64,000 nucleotides of DNA from DATDEW01 sp046590205 (GCA_046590205.1 JBKJTT010000068.1:19584-83583), one strand, 5' to 3'; shown: positions 9,998-20,417, numbered from the stretch's first letter. Notes: generated by a model from the letters alone, not told the origin. Numbers and translations: made by a program.

Positions 9998-10555
9998 ATG
10001 ATACTAACCGATAAAGAAATCTTAAACGAAATCGAGGCAGGGACGATACTCATCGAGCCATATCGCCGCGAAGACCTCGGCTCTAATAGTTATGATGTTC
10101 ACCTGGGTGCACCGCTTGCAACCTATCGCTCTGCAACTCTCGATGCAAGAGCCCATAACGAGATCGAGCATTTTATGATACCCCCTGAAGGGTACGTACT
10201 TCACCCGGATACGCTCTATCTTGGCGTGACCGAAGAATATACCGAGACACATAAGCACGTCCCTTTCCTTGAGGGCAAATCATCTGTCGGCAGACTCGGG
10301 ATTGATATTCATGCAACCGCAGGCAAAGGTGATGTTGGCTTCTGTAATTATTGGACGCTTGAAATATCAGTGAAGCAGCCAGTCCGTATCTATGCCGGAA
10401 TGCCTATTGGACAGCTTATTTACTTTGTTGTACAAGGTGAATGCCTTGTACCCTATAATACCAAAGGAAATGCGAAATATAACGCCCGCACTACCCGTCC
10501 AGTCGAATCAATGATGTTTAAGAACTTCGACGAAAAAGAGGGCAAATGGAAATAA
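9998..10555 (+). CDS. dcd: dCTP deaminase
   Basis: Converts dCTP to dUTP (or, in bifunctional members, on to dUMP), supplying dUMP for thymidylate synthesis. The 185-residue length is typical. The start MILTDKEI is the family's usual N-terminus, so the ATG at 9998 is preferred over the in-frame TTG nine bases upstream. Hallmarks are GSNSYDVHL, the KSSVGRLGI loop and the catalytic stretch GFCNYWTLEIS with its Glu, and GMPIGQL near the C-terminus. It stands alone between two T9SS-protein genes. Confidence 0.95.
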   Translation: MILTDKEILNEIEAGTILIEPYRREDLGSNSYDVHLGAPLATYRSATLDARAHNEIEHFMIPPEGYVLHPDTLYLGVTEEYTETHKHVPFLEGKSSVGRLGIDIHATAGKGDVGFCNYWTLEISVKQPVRIYAGMPIGQLIYFVVQGECLVPYNTKGNAKYNARTTRPVESMMFKNFDEKEGKWK

Positions 10556-10639
10556 TCTACAACTGAAACTCAATAGCCTAAATAATCCTTTTATATGATT
10601 GCCGCTAGTTACGGTCATTCATGTAAAAGTAGTTAGATT

Positions 10640-13594
10640 ATGTTAAAAAAATATGGTTTTATTTTGAGTTGTGCCCTCCTTTCTGCGTTCGACCTCCCAG
10701 TAACAGCGCAAGAAGTAAAGGAAGCTGAAGTCCTGAAATCACCTTTCAAATCGACGAGTGAAATTGGTGCTTTCAAAGAGTTAAATCTTTACCCTGAAAG
10801 TATACGCCGCTCGAAGCCATTCGCACGGTATATGCACCGATTCCAACGTGTCGCCGAAGTTAATGGTACGTACGATGCAGTTTCCAGATACGAATCATTT
10901 ACCGAATCACAAGGACATTTGCTCCAGGCATCCTATAAGCAAAGCAAGGGAGAAAATTCGATCTTTGCAGATGCGTGGGTAAATATTGGACCCTCGAACC
11001 GTGGCGGCTGCACAAAAGCACTTGCTATCGACCCCACTAATGGTAATATAGTCTATGCCGGGGCAGCCGGAGGCGGTGTCTGGAAAACAACCAATGGCGG
11101 TTCTTCGTGGACAGCGCTTACTGATCTTGTCATCCCTGACCTTGCAACAGTATCCATTGCCATTGACCCAAGCAATACAAATACGATCTATGCCGGCTCT
11201 GGTGATGGTTCTCTCGCCACTGACGGGCTTGCAGGTACAGGGCTTTATAAGTCAACCAATGCAGGCGGCTCATGGACAAAGGTTGGCTCAACACAGCTTT
11301 CACGAACAGTGAACAAAGTACTTGTCCACCCGACGAACTCTAATGTTGTCTTTGCTTGCAACTTTGATGGTTCCGGTACGAACGGGAAAGGACTTTACCG
11401 TTCAACAAACGGTGGGACAAGTTTTACCAGAGTCCACCCGACTACTAAAAATGCTGATGGTGTGATTTGGGATATTGTTCAAGGAGCAACGATCAGCGGC
11501 AAAACTATTTTCTATCTTGTCGAAGGAAATCTTGGCAATGGCACTTCAACAGAGTGCGGTATCTATAAATCAATTGATGACGGAGTCACGTGGGGTAAGC
11601 TTTTAACGACTACCCTTCCCGATGGCTCGCTCATCGGTAAAGCTGCGCTTGCTTGCCCTAAGGCAAACCTATCAAAACTCTATTGCTTCATGGCTACACC
11701 GGCTGGTAACTTACGCGGACTTTACCGCTCGACCGACGGTGGCTCATCATTTAGTACCATCACCGTACCCAGCACCATCTTTTCTCCAAGCGGTGGGACC
11801 GGTCAAGGATGGTACGATCTCTGTATCGGAGTTTCTCCAAACTCAGGAGGTACAGGCGGAAATGATACCGTTCTCATCGGAGGCGTAGAAGCATATCGTA
11901 CATATAACGGCGGTTCAACTTGGATCGCTTATAGCGACTACGACAATAACTCTGCTGTCCACGTTGATCATCATGCGATCGCATTCAATCCGGTTAGTTC
12001 AAAGCAGATATTTATTGGCAATGATGGCGGTATCTATAAATCAACAAATACCGGCAGCTCGTGGAATTACACAAGCAATAATTACAACACTATGCGCTTT
12101 TACCACATCGGTCTTGATAAGACTGATTACAAAGCGACAATGGGCGGCAGTCAAGATCAGGGTACATGGCGCACGTATAGCGGTGGAAGTCCTTCATTCC
12201 GATTTGGTGGTGACGGATTCAACGTTATCATTGATCCAACTATACCGAGTACGTATTATTGTGAGGGCCCTTATGGAGAGCTTTTCAGAATCACAGGCAA
12301 TGGATTATTGACAACACCGATCAGTGGTTCCTCGTTTGAATCTGAATCGGCATGGGATACACCATTTATCATGGCTCCTAAGAGCAGTACCACTCTATAT
12401 ACCGGACGTACAAAGGTATGGAAAACAACAGACCAAGGCACTACCTGGACAGCGATATCTCCTGTCTTAAATGCCTCTCATATCCAAGCACTTGCTGTTT
12501 CTCCATCAAATAGTAATGTGATATTTGCCGGATTAACAACAGGGCGCATCAAAAAAACTACGAATGGCGGTACCGATTGGACAGATGAAAATACGGGTAC
12601 ATCTGCAACGGTCGAATCGATCGTATGCCATCCTCGCGACAAGGACTGGGCACTGGTTTCGCTCAGTGCAACCTCAACAGCAACTCCACGTGTCATGCTC
12701 ACTACCAATGGCGGTACTGATTGGACAAGCAAATCCGGTACAACAACTACAACACGTTTGCCGGGTGTACCTGTCAATCAAGTTGCACTTGACTCAACAG
12801 ATCCCGCAAATATCTGGTATGCAGCAACAGACAACGGGATGTATTACACACGCGACGCCGGTGCGACATGGTCAATTGCCGGTTCAGGTATAGGACTTTC
12901 GCCTTGTTGGGATGTGCAAGTTCATCCGAATAAGATCACGATACGTGTCGGTACACATGGCAGAAGTATTTGGGAAGCAAATGCAAATATCCTTCCGGTA
13001 GAACTTACGAGTTTGACCGCCCGCCGTACGCTCAGCGGCACCGCACTTGCATGGGCTACTGAAAGCGAGACAACCAATAGCGGCTTCAAGGTGCAGCGCA
13101 GCTTTAACTACGATGAGTTCGAAGATATTGCCTTCATCCCGGGGGCAGGCAACTCCAACATTCATCGCGATTATAGTTATCTTGACACCAAAATGGATGC
13201 CGGGTATTATATCTATCGCTTAAAACAAATTGATCTTGACGGCTCGGAACACTTATCGAATATCGTAGAAGTTCGCTATGGCACTGACGGGACTTCTCGA
13301 CTTGACCAAAATTTCCCGAATCCATTTGTTATGAGCGTAAGCGGTTCTTCAACTACGAAGATACGTTTTGCACTTTCGACAAATGACAAAGCAACGCTTT
13401 CTATCTATTCAGTCACCGGAGATCATATCCGCACACTCATGCGAGCTGAAGAGCTACCTGCCGGAGAACAGATAGTTAACTGGGATGGAAAAGATGAAAG
13501 TGGTGGTATGGTAGCAGATGGTGTCTATCAATACACCCTTGAACTCGATAGCGGGACAAAGCTTTGGAATAAGATGGTTGTTCTAAAACAATAA
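10640..13594 (+). CDS. Secreted BNR/sortilin-like beta-propeller protein with T9SS sorting domain
   Basis: 984 residues. A signal peptide (MLKKYGFILSCALLSAFDLPVTAQ) precedes a region with many BNR/VPS10-type propeller repeats, visible as recurring (W/Y)(K/R)(S/T)TNGG(S/T)SW motifs (VWKTTNGGSSWTAL, LYKSTNAGGSWTKV, IYKSTNTGSSWNYT, IKKTTNGGTDWTD). The C-terminus has a fibronectin-like strand region, then the T9SS/FlgD-like sorting domain (LDQNFPNPF, WDGKDESG, DGVYQYTLELDSG). Such proteins are often named glycosyl hydrolase in databases, but no catalytic residues can be assigned here. Likely a surface or secreted binding protein. Confidence 0.85.
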   Translation: MLKKYGFILSCALLSAFDLPVTAQEVKEAEVLKSPFKSTSEIGAFKELNLYPESIRRSKPFARYMHRFQRVAEVNGTYDAVSRYESFTESQGHLLQASYKQSKGENSIFADAWVNIGPSNRGGCTKALAIDPTNGNIVYAGAAGGGVWKTTNGGSSWTALTDLVIPDLATVSIAIDPSNTNTIYAGSGDGSLATDGLAGTGLYKSTNAGGSWTKVGSTQLSRTVNKVLVHPTNSNVVFACNFDGSGTNGKGLYRSTNGGTSFTRVHPTTKNADGVIWDIVQGATISGKTIFYLVEGNLGNGTSTECGIYKSIDDGVTWGKLLTTTLPDGSLIGKAALACPKANLSKLYCFMATPAGNLRGLYRSTDGGSSFSTITVPSTIFSPSGGTGQGWYDLCIGVSPNSGGTGGNDTVLIGGVEAYRTYNGGSTWIAYSDYDNNSAVHVDHHAIAFNPVSSKQIFIGNDGGIYKSTNTGSSWNYTSNNYNTMRFYHIGLDKTDYKATMGGSQDQGTWRTYSGGSPSFRFGGDGFNVIIDPTIPSTYYCEGPYGELFRITGNGLLTTPISGSSFESESAWDTPFIMAPKSSTTLYTGRTKVWKTTDQGTTWTAISPVLNASHIQALAVSPSNSNVIFAGLTTGRIKKTTNGGTDWTDENTGTSATVESIVCHPRDKDWALVSLSATSTATPRVMLTTNGGTDWTSKSGTTTTTRLPGVPVNQVALDSTDPANIWYAATDNGMYYTRDAGATWSIAGSGIGLSPCWDVQVHPNKITIRVGTHGRSIWEANANILPVELTSLTARRTLSGTALAWATESETTNSGFKVQRSFNYDEFEDIAFIPGAGNSNIHRDYSYLDTKMDAGYYIYRLKQIDLDGSEHLSNIVEVRYGTDGTSRLDQNFPNPFVMSVSGSSTTKIRFALSTNDKATLSIYSVTGDHIRTLMRAEELPAGEQIVNWDGKDESGGMVADGVYQYTLELDSGTKLWNKMVVLKQ

Positions 13595-13600
13595 TTAGTA

Positions 13601-13626
13601 AAGAGGTCAGCTTCGGCTGACCTCTT
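13601..13626 (+). terminator. Hairpin terminator with UUCG loop
   Basis: AAGAGGTCAGC and GCTGACCTCTT form a perfect 11-bp stem around a TTCG tetraloop, starting 7 bases after the upstream stop. The following T content is modest (GGTTT). Confidence 0.7.
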
Positions 13627-13644
13627 GGTTTGAGAGTAGCAGCG

Positions 13645-14670
13645 ATGAACACACAACGGCTTGACATCATAAACATTGGTCTGATGCTGCTCTCGTTCGG
13701 CTCGGCGTTGCTGTTCCCTGCCGAAACATTTCTTGTTGCTATTATGATTCTTGGACCGTTGCATTATCTTACTGAAATGCCATGGCTTGAGAAGAAGGGG
13801 TTCTTCATTCCTTCAAAAAAGATGGTATGGCTGCTTGTAGGAATGGGAGTACTCATTATTTTTCTGCAATTTGGGAAAGATCTACTCCCTGAAGGAAGCG
13901 GTAAGTGGACATTCCGAACAATGGGCATGTTAGCTGGAGCATGTTTCCTCGTAGCGTTTTCGCTTACAATGTTCAAGAAGTTATCTTTAATACTAGTCGC
14001 TCTTGTTGTCATTCTTATTGCTTCATGGTTTCTTTCCGAATCACCACAATATACACAGCTTTTTCTAAATCTATTCCCTACACTTATCCATGTCTTCATT
14101 TTTACGAGTGCATTTATCCTTTTCGGCGCGCTCAAACATAAAAGTAAAACCGGAATCGCTTCACTTCTTGTTTACACAGTATGCACGGCGTTGATATTCC
14201 TTTTTACTCCAAGTGCTTCAGATGCAACCCTTAATCCGACTGTCATTAATCTATATTACTATCAAGCGGATATACACATGAGCTTGGTCTCGATACTTAA
14301 CTTCCCTACTATCGGTCCGGATAATTATGATTTGGATAATCTCATTTTCTATTCGCCTGCGGGAATAACAGTAATGAGATTTATTGCCTTTACCTACATG
14401 TATCACTTCCTCAACTGGTTCTCAAAAACATCTATTATCAAGTGGCATGAAAATAGTCGGTTCGTCCTTGTAGGAGTGTTTAGTGTTTGGATTGGTGTGC
14501 TCATATTATATTGGATCGATCTATCGTTGAGTTTGAATATCATCTACGTACTGGGTATCTTCCATGTGATACTTGAGTACCCTCTCAATCACCGATCGTT
14601 CGTTGGTATTGGTCAAGAGCTCAGGAAGCTCTTTGCCGGTGGTTCGCTCACACCTGCCGATTCGCGATAA
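13645..14670 (+). CDS. Polytopic membrane protein of unknown function
   Basis: 341 residues from the ATG at 13645 (an in-frame TTG lies 15 bases upstream). About nine or ten hydrophobic segments alternate with short loops, so it is an inner-membrane protein. His/Glu residues sit at membrane edges: GPLHYLTEMPW near residue 38, MYHFLNWFSK near 255 and GIFHVILEYPLNHRSF near 315. This pattern loosely recalls di-iron or carotenoid-cleaving (Brp/Blh) membrane enzymes, but I cannot make a family assignment. Its 3' end lies beside a signal-peptide T9SS gene starting within 50 bases. Confidence 0.65.
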   Translation: MNTQRLDIINIGLMLLSFGSALLFPAETFLVAIMILGPLHYLTEMPWLEKKGFFIPSKKMVWLLVGMGVLIIFLQFGKDLLPEGSGKWTFRTMGMLAGACFLVAFSLTMFKKLSLILVALVVILIASWFLSESPQYTQLFLNLFPTLIHVFIFTSAFILFGALKHKSKTGIASLLVYTVCTALIFLFTPSASDATLNPTVINLYYYQADIHMSLVSILNFPTIGPDNYDLDNLIFYSPAGITVMRFIAFTYMYHFLNWFSKTSIIKWHENSRFVLVGVFSVWIGVLILYWIDLSLSLNIIYVLGIFHVILEYPLNHRSFVGIGQELRKLFAGGSLTPADSR

Positions 14671-14719
14671 AAGGAAATACTTCCTGCGTATATCGGGTTT
14701 TCTATACGAGCAATTTACT

Positions 14720-17700
14720 GTGACGATTAAGGTCATATATCGCCCGTTACTCCTTCTACTTCTGCAGATAACTACCATGTTTGCTGGGGTTACCTTTATC
14801 TACGGACAAGGGAGAGTCGTTCGCATTCAGCCCGACGCGATAGCTGCGGGAATGACCGTTGCATTTGAGTTATTCGCTCTGGAAAAAGATTCAGGCACAT
14901 TTGGTGCTGATGGTATCTATCTCCCCGATCAAAAGATACAACTTGTAAACCCTTCCGATACCACAAGAGCAATTTTCGGACCCGTCGTCGTTAGTTGGAA
15001 AGGTCGTCTAATACAGATGCCTGTGACAATTAGCGAAACCACTCCGCAAGGGCAAATTCAGTTTCGTATTAAAAATGGTGCGTCGGTAAGTCCGTTCATT
15101 ACATTTTTTCGGATCGTTGGACTCGATCCGAAAGTGACAGTATCAGGCAGCGCGGTCATAGGTGACCCATTCACAGGAATCGGCAAATTTACTCCCGGGA
15201 ATACGATGGTCGTCGAAGGTTTGGAGATAACATCAACCTCGCTAACTGATAATGTTACTTTTTCTACGTATCACATAGACAGCAACGGAAACCCACGTTT
15301 TCATCCTGTTATCATTCTCTCGAAGGGACCGATCACGATCTCCAACTCAAGACTTTCTCTCAGTGCCGATTCACTCAATGGTGGACCCGGAGGGGGTGGG
15401 GGTGGGGGTGGATTTGCACGGACAGGCGGTGCAGGGTTTACCGGAGGAGGAAGCGACAGCGGAATAACTATTATGAACGTAGGATCGGGTGACGGACCAA
15501 GTTTTCAAATCGATGGTTCTTACACCGGCGGAGCATCACTAACGGGTGCTTTGGGTGGAGTTAGTGACTTTTCAGATCAAGGTGGTGGTGGTGGAACAGG
15601 ATCACCATTTGGATCAAGCGGAAAAAGCGGAAGGGAAAATAGTTTATCTCCTAAAGGTGGGTATGGTGGTGGCTCAGCTGGCGGAGAAGAATTGAATCTA
15701 CCATACGGCGGCGGCGGCGGCGGCTACGCAACAAAAGGTGAGAGTGGCAAAGGGGGAGGAGACAATGGTGGGAACATCAATGGCGGCAGATTTCTTGTTC
15801 CGCTGCAAGGTGGTTCCGGAGGCGGCGCAGGCAATTGTTACGAATGTATTGATTCACTTACAGGTTCAGGCGGCGGGGGCGGCGGGGGATTAACAATCAT
15901 CAGCTTCGCAAGTATTAATGTAAACGCTTCGAAGATACTATCGAATGGGAATATGGGTACAAACGCACCAGAACGACTACAAGCCGGTGGTGGAGGTGGC
16001 TCCGGGGGTGCTCTATATCTTACAGCACGAGCAAAAGTAATCTTTTTGTCAGCAATGCTTCAGAGTCAAGGCGGCAATGGCGGACTCGGAGGAATTGATA
16101 TAGAAGAAGCATCACGCGGAGGGAATGGCGGAGATGGCTTGATTCGTGTCGACGGCGATACATCTTTTGTCGCAAGCTCATTTGATGCCGGTATCATTGC
16201 TTCAGGTCCTACCGTACACATCCCAACGAGTCCGGTATCTGCGGTCGGTTTACAAATTATCGGTACTGCGGGAAACATGATGGGACTGAAAGATTCTATC
16301 CGTATCTACTACCGCTCCTCCCGTTCATCATGGAAATTCGTTGATACGGTTCGCATCACCGATACCCGCTGGCAAAAATATATTCAGTCTGATTTTGATT
16401 CGGTACTCTATGTGACAGTCCTACAAAGGACTGAAGACCCGCAACGAAGATTTGCAAACTACGAACCGGAGTGGCTGCTATCGCATTTATCAAGTGGTAT
16501 CATCAAGGTTATTCCACGTCCACGTCTCGTTTATTCTCCTGATACCGTTCGCACGGGATGCATAAAACTTGACTCATGCGGTTCGAGCACAGTCTATTTA
16601 AACAATGTAGGTTCTCTTCCAGTCACGATAGACTCTCTTAGTATATCCAATCCTGATTTTACGATTATCTCTAATCCTACTTCGATTCGCCAATTTTCAC
16701 GCGATAGCATTACCATAAATTACTGCCCAAAAAAAGCAGGGCAAGATACGGCAATACTCTCGCTTTTTACAAATGATTCGTCAAGGCAGATTGTCGTTAT
16801 CGGCTGCGGCACAAACAAAGATTTGCGTATCACGATTATTACATCAATCCATCATTTTGGCAGACGGAAAGTTGATTCTTGTTATACTGTAAAGATCACT
16901 ATTAAGTCTGATGGTCAAGATACTGTCACCATTGACCCAAAAGAATTTACGAACGGCCAGTTTACAGTTCTATCGCCAACATCACCAATCAAACTTGGAA
17001 AAGGGCAAAGTGATACAATAGTTATTCAGTATTGTCCAACTGACACCGGCTTCGTTCGCTCCTCTGTAATTATAACGGAGCAACGGGATTCTATCGTCGT
17101 CACAGGCACCGGAATACTGAAGAAAATATCAGCGGTCGATACACTGAATCTGGGAGTGCTATGTAATGGCAAATGCTTTGATACCACAATTACAATTACA
17201 TCAAGCGGAAATGAGCCGGTCCGTGTGGATTCTATCAATGGGGCAACGATACTATTATCTCAACTCCCCATAACTCTTCAACCTGAGCAGCAGACAGATA
17301 TTCGCATACGTATCTGTCCCGATTCGATCACGCAAACACAAAAGAGGATTAGCTTTATCGGTGATGCAGATTTTTCGCAATCTACTCTATCTGTATTTTT
17401 ACTTTCATCGCCAAATCTTACACTTACCCAACCACTTGAATTCAAGGGAATCTGTATCGGTGGTAAGGATACGATAGTCCGAAGCTTTGTTAACCGAACA
17501 GGTACTAATTTAGCTGTAAATTCCGCGTCGCTTCACGGAAGTTCAGGGATAACATCCTCTGCGATTTCTACACCGACATCATTACCGAGTGATGATTCTG
17601 TGCGGATTGAGTTTTACTTTGATCCTGCTACACCGGAAGCATATAGCGACACTCTTGAGTTTGCCGTCTCATCAAACGGCTGCGATACTGTTCTATCGTA

Positions 17701-18718
17701 TATCATTACGGGTTTTGCATCAAATGGTGAGCCGTTATTCTCGCGCAAGGAAATAGATTTTGGAACAGTCGATACAGGAGACTGCACAACTAACCTACTT
17801 ATCATCAGCAATGTATGTCTCTCGCCGATAACAGTTAATGTTCCTACACTATCGGGAAGATTTAGTTTAATCTCATCTCAATCGTCCCCTCTCCAGATAA
17901 GCGGAGGCGAAAGCGATACTCTTATCTATCAATACTGCCCAAACACAGATACTGGTGATTCATTATCTGTAAACTTCACCGATGGTTTAGGCACAAACTA
18001 TCCCGTGACTTTCAGAGGAAAAGGACTAGTAAAGACATCACAACCACACGTATATATCCATTTGCCAATTAGCAAAGCTGTTTCCGGAACAGCGTTCGAC
18101 TATATCGTATCAATTGATAGTGCGAGAGATATTGTCCGTCTTGATTCGTTTGTCGTTACGCTAACGTATGACCCAATCGTTGTTCAGCCGATGAGTATTG
18201 CATCAGGACAAATAGGAAGTATCAAACGTGGCAGCGAGACTACGCCCGGTGTTTATACTTTTGCAGTTGAGAACATTCAGATAGAACCTGCGAGGTCAAT
18301 CGCATCTATTACAATGATGCCACTTCTCTCGAAGCATACATCAACACCTGTAATTGCTACAGCTTCGCTACCATATCCGAATGCTGCTCTTACAATAAAT
18401 GAAGGACGTATCGATGTTGAGCGATGTGAAGATCCGCCACAGAATATCGTCATACCCGGAGATTTTTCTTTTGAGCTACCTACTCCTAATCCAACAAACG
18501 CGAACATACTACTCTCGTTTGAAACAGGAGCTGAAGGGATAGCGAATATCTCTGTTTCAAATTCATCAGGAAGTGTTGTTTTGGAGAAGAGTGTTGCGGC
18601 AAAAAAAGGTTTGAATGAATATCATCTTGATCTCTCATCGTTGCCATCGGGCAGATATTCTGTTGCGATAGATTCATGGGGATGGCGCGAGACCAAGCCC
18701 GTGGTAATTATAAAATAA
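14720..18718 (+). CDS. Giant glycine-rich / ASH-repeat secreted protein with T9SS sorting domain
   Basis: 1332 residues from a GTG at 14720, chosen because it is followed by a good signal peptide (VIYRPLLLLLLQITTMFAGVTFIYGQ); the open frame extends further upstream into the membrane-protein gene. Residues about 215-480 are extremely glycine-rich (GGPGGGGGGGGF and many GGG runs), like a PE-PGRS or gly-rich adhesin segment. Several choice-of-anchor D/ASH-like beta domains follow (IHHFGRRKVDSC, DTLNLGVLC, IDFGTVDTGDC), with unusually many cysteines, then a cohesin-like region near SKAVSGTAFDYIV and a T9SS sorting domain (FELPTPNPTNANILLSF, SGRYSVAI). Probable surface protein. Confidence 0.8.
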   Translation: MTIKVIYRPLLLLLLQITTMFAGVTFIYGQGRVVRIQPDAIAAGMTVAFELFALEKDSGTFGADGIYLPDQKIQLVNPSDTTRAIFGPVVVSWKGRLIQMPVTISETTPQGQIQFRIKNGASVSPFITFFRIVGLDPKVTVSGSAVIGDPFTGIGKFTPGNTMVVEGLEITSTSLTDNVTFSTYHIDSNGNPRFHPVIILSKGPITISNSRLSLSADSLNGGPGGGGGGGGFARTGGAGFTGGGSDSGITIMNVGSGDGPSFQIDGSYTGGASLTGALGGVSDFSDQGGGGGTGSPFGSSGKSGRENSLSPKGGYGGGSAGGEELNLPYGGGGGGYATKGESGKGGGDNGGNINGGRFLVPLQGGSGGGAGNCYECIDSLTGSGGGGGGGLTIISFASINVNASKILSNGNMGTNAPERLQAGGGGGSGGALYLTARAKVIFLSAMLQSQGGNGGLGGIDIEEASRGGNGGDGLIRVDGDTSFVASSFDAGIIASGPTVHIPTSPVSAVGLQIIGTAGNMMGLKDSIRIYYRSSRSSWKFVDTVRITDTRWQKYIQSDFDSVLYVTVLQRTEDPQRRFANYEPEWLLSHLSSGIIKVIPRPRLVYSPDTVRTGCIKLDSCGSSTVYLNNVGSLPVTIDSLSISNPDFTIISNPTSIRQFSRDSITINYCPKKAGQDTAILSLFTNDSSRQIVVIGCGTNKDLRITIITSIHHFGRRKVDSCYTVKITIKSDGQDTVTIDPKEFTNGQFTVLSPTSPIKLGKGQSDTIVIQYCPTDTGFVRSSVIITEQRDSIVVTGTGILKKISAVDTLNLGVLCNGKCFDTTITITSSGNEPVRVDSINGATILLSQLPITLQPEQQTDIRIRICPDSITQTQKRISFIGDADFSQSTLSVFLLSSPNLTLTQPLEFKGICIGGKDTIVRSFVNRTGTNLAVNSASLHGSSGITSSAISTPTSLPSDDSVRIEFYFDPATPEAYSDTLEFAVSSNGCDTVLSYIITGFASNGEPLFSRKEIDFGTVDTGDCTTNLLIISNVCLSPITVNVPTLSGRFSLISSQSSPLQISGGESDTLIYQYCPNTDTGDSLSVNFTDGLGTNYPVTFRGKGLVKTSQPHVYIHLPISKAVSGTAFDYIVSIDSARDIVRLDSFVVTLTYDPIVVQPMSIASGQIGSIKRGSETTPGVYTFAVENIQIEPARSIASITMMPLLSKHTSTPVIATASLPYPNAALTINEGRIDVERCEDPPQNIVIPGDFSFELPTPNPTNANILLSFETGAEGIANISVSNSSGSVVLEKSVAAKKGLNEYHLDLSSLPSGRYSVAIDSWGWRETKPVVIIK

Positions 18719-18723
18719 GTTTG

Positions 18724-19686
18724 ATGGAAACATTAGCAACCTGGAAACACGGCTTTACGCCGAACCGAGTTACATTTGAATCATTACGATTAGGCAATTC
18801 ATCGCTTGACGCTGTCGAATCAGGAGCGCGCAATTGCGAAGCAGATGAAACGTGCATGTCAGTCGGCAGAGGCGGGATACCCGATGATATGGGTATCGTC
18901 TCACTCGATGCATCCATTATGGATCATGGAGGAAACTGCGGAGCTGTTACATTCGTCGAACATTACTTACATCCCATTTCCATTGCGCGCCGCGTCATGG
19001 AGAAGACTCCGCACATTATGTTATCAGGCAAAGGTGCAGAGCTATTTGCCGAGCGCGAAGGATTCACGAGAGACGAACTCCTGACCGATGCCGCAAAAAA
19101 ACTTTACGATAAGTGGAAGTCGCTCCCCAAAGGCGGATTGAATGTTCGTCTGCGCCGCTCGACCGAAGGTGAGCATGAATATGTTTTTGAATACACCGAG
19201 GGAGGCATAAAGCATGAGCTTTCACGAGAGATACTCAACGAGTCTCATGACACGATAGGCATCATTGCGCGAGATAAGAACGGCAAGCTTGCCGGGGCGT
19301 GCACCACCTCGGGACTTGCATTCAAGATGCACGGCAGAGTCGGCGATTCACCTATCATTGGTGCGGGTCTCTACGTTGATGGTGAAGTAGGTGCGGCGGT
19401 AGCAACAGGTAACGGCGAACTCGTGATGCGAGCTTGCTCCGCATTTCATATCGTTGAGCAGCTTCGTCAAGGAGTTGAGCCGAATGTAGCACTTGATAAC
19501 GCTATCGCAAGAATGCACAAAGACAAACATTTGACTGACGACATGCAAGTCGGCGTAATGCTGCTTCGATCTGATGGTGTATGGTCTGCACGAAGTTTAC
19601 GCGAAGGATTTCAGCTTGCTGTTGCGAGTGACGGCAAGGAAAACACACTCTATAATTGTAACAACACATCATTCTCACAGGTATGA
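18724..19686 (+). CDS. Isoaspartyl peptidase / N4-glycosylasparaginase (Ntn-hydrolase)
   Basis: 320 residues. The family makes a precursor that cuts itself before a threonine; the new N-terminal Thr then hydrolyses asparagine-type or beta-aspartyl bonds. The cut site is visible as SHDTIG, giving catalytic Thr177. Substrate-pocket motifs RVGDSPIIGAGLY and TGNGE follow, and the alpha-subunit strand WKHGFTPN and DHGGNCGAV are typical. The ATG at 18724 is preferred over in-frame starts inside the previous gene; it begins 5 bases after that stop. The 3' end overlaps the SDR gene (ATGA), so the genes are co-transcribed. Confidence 0.85.
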   Translation: METLATWKHGFTPNRVTFESLRLGNSSLDAVESGARNCEADETCMSVGRGGIPDDMGIVSLDASIMDHGGNCGAVTFVEHYLHPISIARRVMEKTPHIMLSGKGAELFAEREGFTRDELLTDAAKKLYDKWKSLPKGGLNVRLRRSTEGEHEYVFEYTEGGIKHELSREILNESHDTIGIIARDKNGKLAGACTTSGLAFKMHGRVGDSPIIGAGLYVDGEVGAAVATGNGELVMRACSAFHIVEQLRQGVEPNVALDNAIARMHKDKHLTDDMQVGVMLLRSDGVWSARSLREGFQLAVASDGKENTLYNCNNTSFSQV

Positions 19687-20414
19687 CGGTACTTATCACA
19701 GGCGCGGGACGTGGCATTGGTAGAGCAATAGCATTAGCACTTACTGCCGCAGGTCATACTGCGATACTTACCGCTCGCACAACGACTGAACTTGAAGGCG
19801 TTAAACAAGAGATAGAGTCGAAGAACGGAAAAGCATTTATCTACCTATGTGACATCACTTCGAAAGAATCTCTGACTTCCCTGCTTGCTTCAGTAAAGAA
19901 TGATGTCGGCAATGTTGATATACTTATTAATAATGCAGGGATTGCCGAATCGGCGAAACTTGAAGATACGTCAGATGAATTCTGGCAAAAAACGTTCGCC
20001 GTCAATGTTGACGCACCGTTCTTCCTTGCTCGCGCAGTTGTACCTGACATGAAAAAGAATGGGAAAGGTGTAATAATCAATATTGCTTCGACCGCCGCAC
20101 TTGAGGGCTTTAATTATACGTCTGCATACACCGCTTCCAAGCATGCACTCCTTGGCTTATCTCGTGCTCTCGCGGTAGAACTTCGCAAAAGCAACATCTC
20201 TGTCCATACTATCTGTCCTGGATTTGTCCGGACTGATATACTCGCAAAGAGCGTCGAGAATATCACTAAACGCACAGGCAAATCAAGCTCGGATGCCGAA
20301 GCAGAGCTTGGCAAGATGAATGCTTCGGGCAAAATCATCGAACCCGAAGAAGTCGCACACATTGTTCTTGGTATTATTTCAGGTGCAAATACGAGCGAGC
20401 TTATAACTCTCTAA
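19683..20414 (+). CDS. Short-chain dehydrogenase/reductase (FabG/sepiapterin-reductase-like)
   Basis: 243 residues with a classical SDR fold. The nucleotide-binding TGAGRGIG motif is at residues 6-13, NNAG near 87, and the catalytic Ser (NIASTAAL) with YTASK near 150-157. TGAGRGIG favours NADP(H). Substrate unknown; the 3-ketoacyl-ACP reductase or sepiapterin-reductase subfamilies are closest by appearance. It overlaps the upstream asparaginase by four bases (ATGA), which implies translational coupling. Confidence 0.85.
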   Translation: MTVLITGAGRGIGRAIALALTAAGHTAILTARTTTELEGVKQEIESKNGKAFIYLCDITSKESLTSLLASVKNDVGNVDILINNAGIAESAKLEDTSDEFWQKTFAVNVDAPFFLARAVVPDMKKNGKGVIINIASTAALEGFNYTSAYTASKHALLGLSRALAVELRKSNISVHTICPGFVRTDILAKSVENITKRTGKSSSDAEAELGKMNASGKIIEPEEVAHIVLGIISGANTSELITL

Positions 20415-20417
20415 ACT

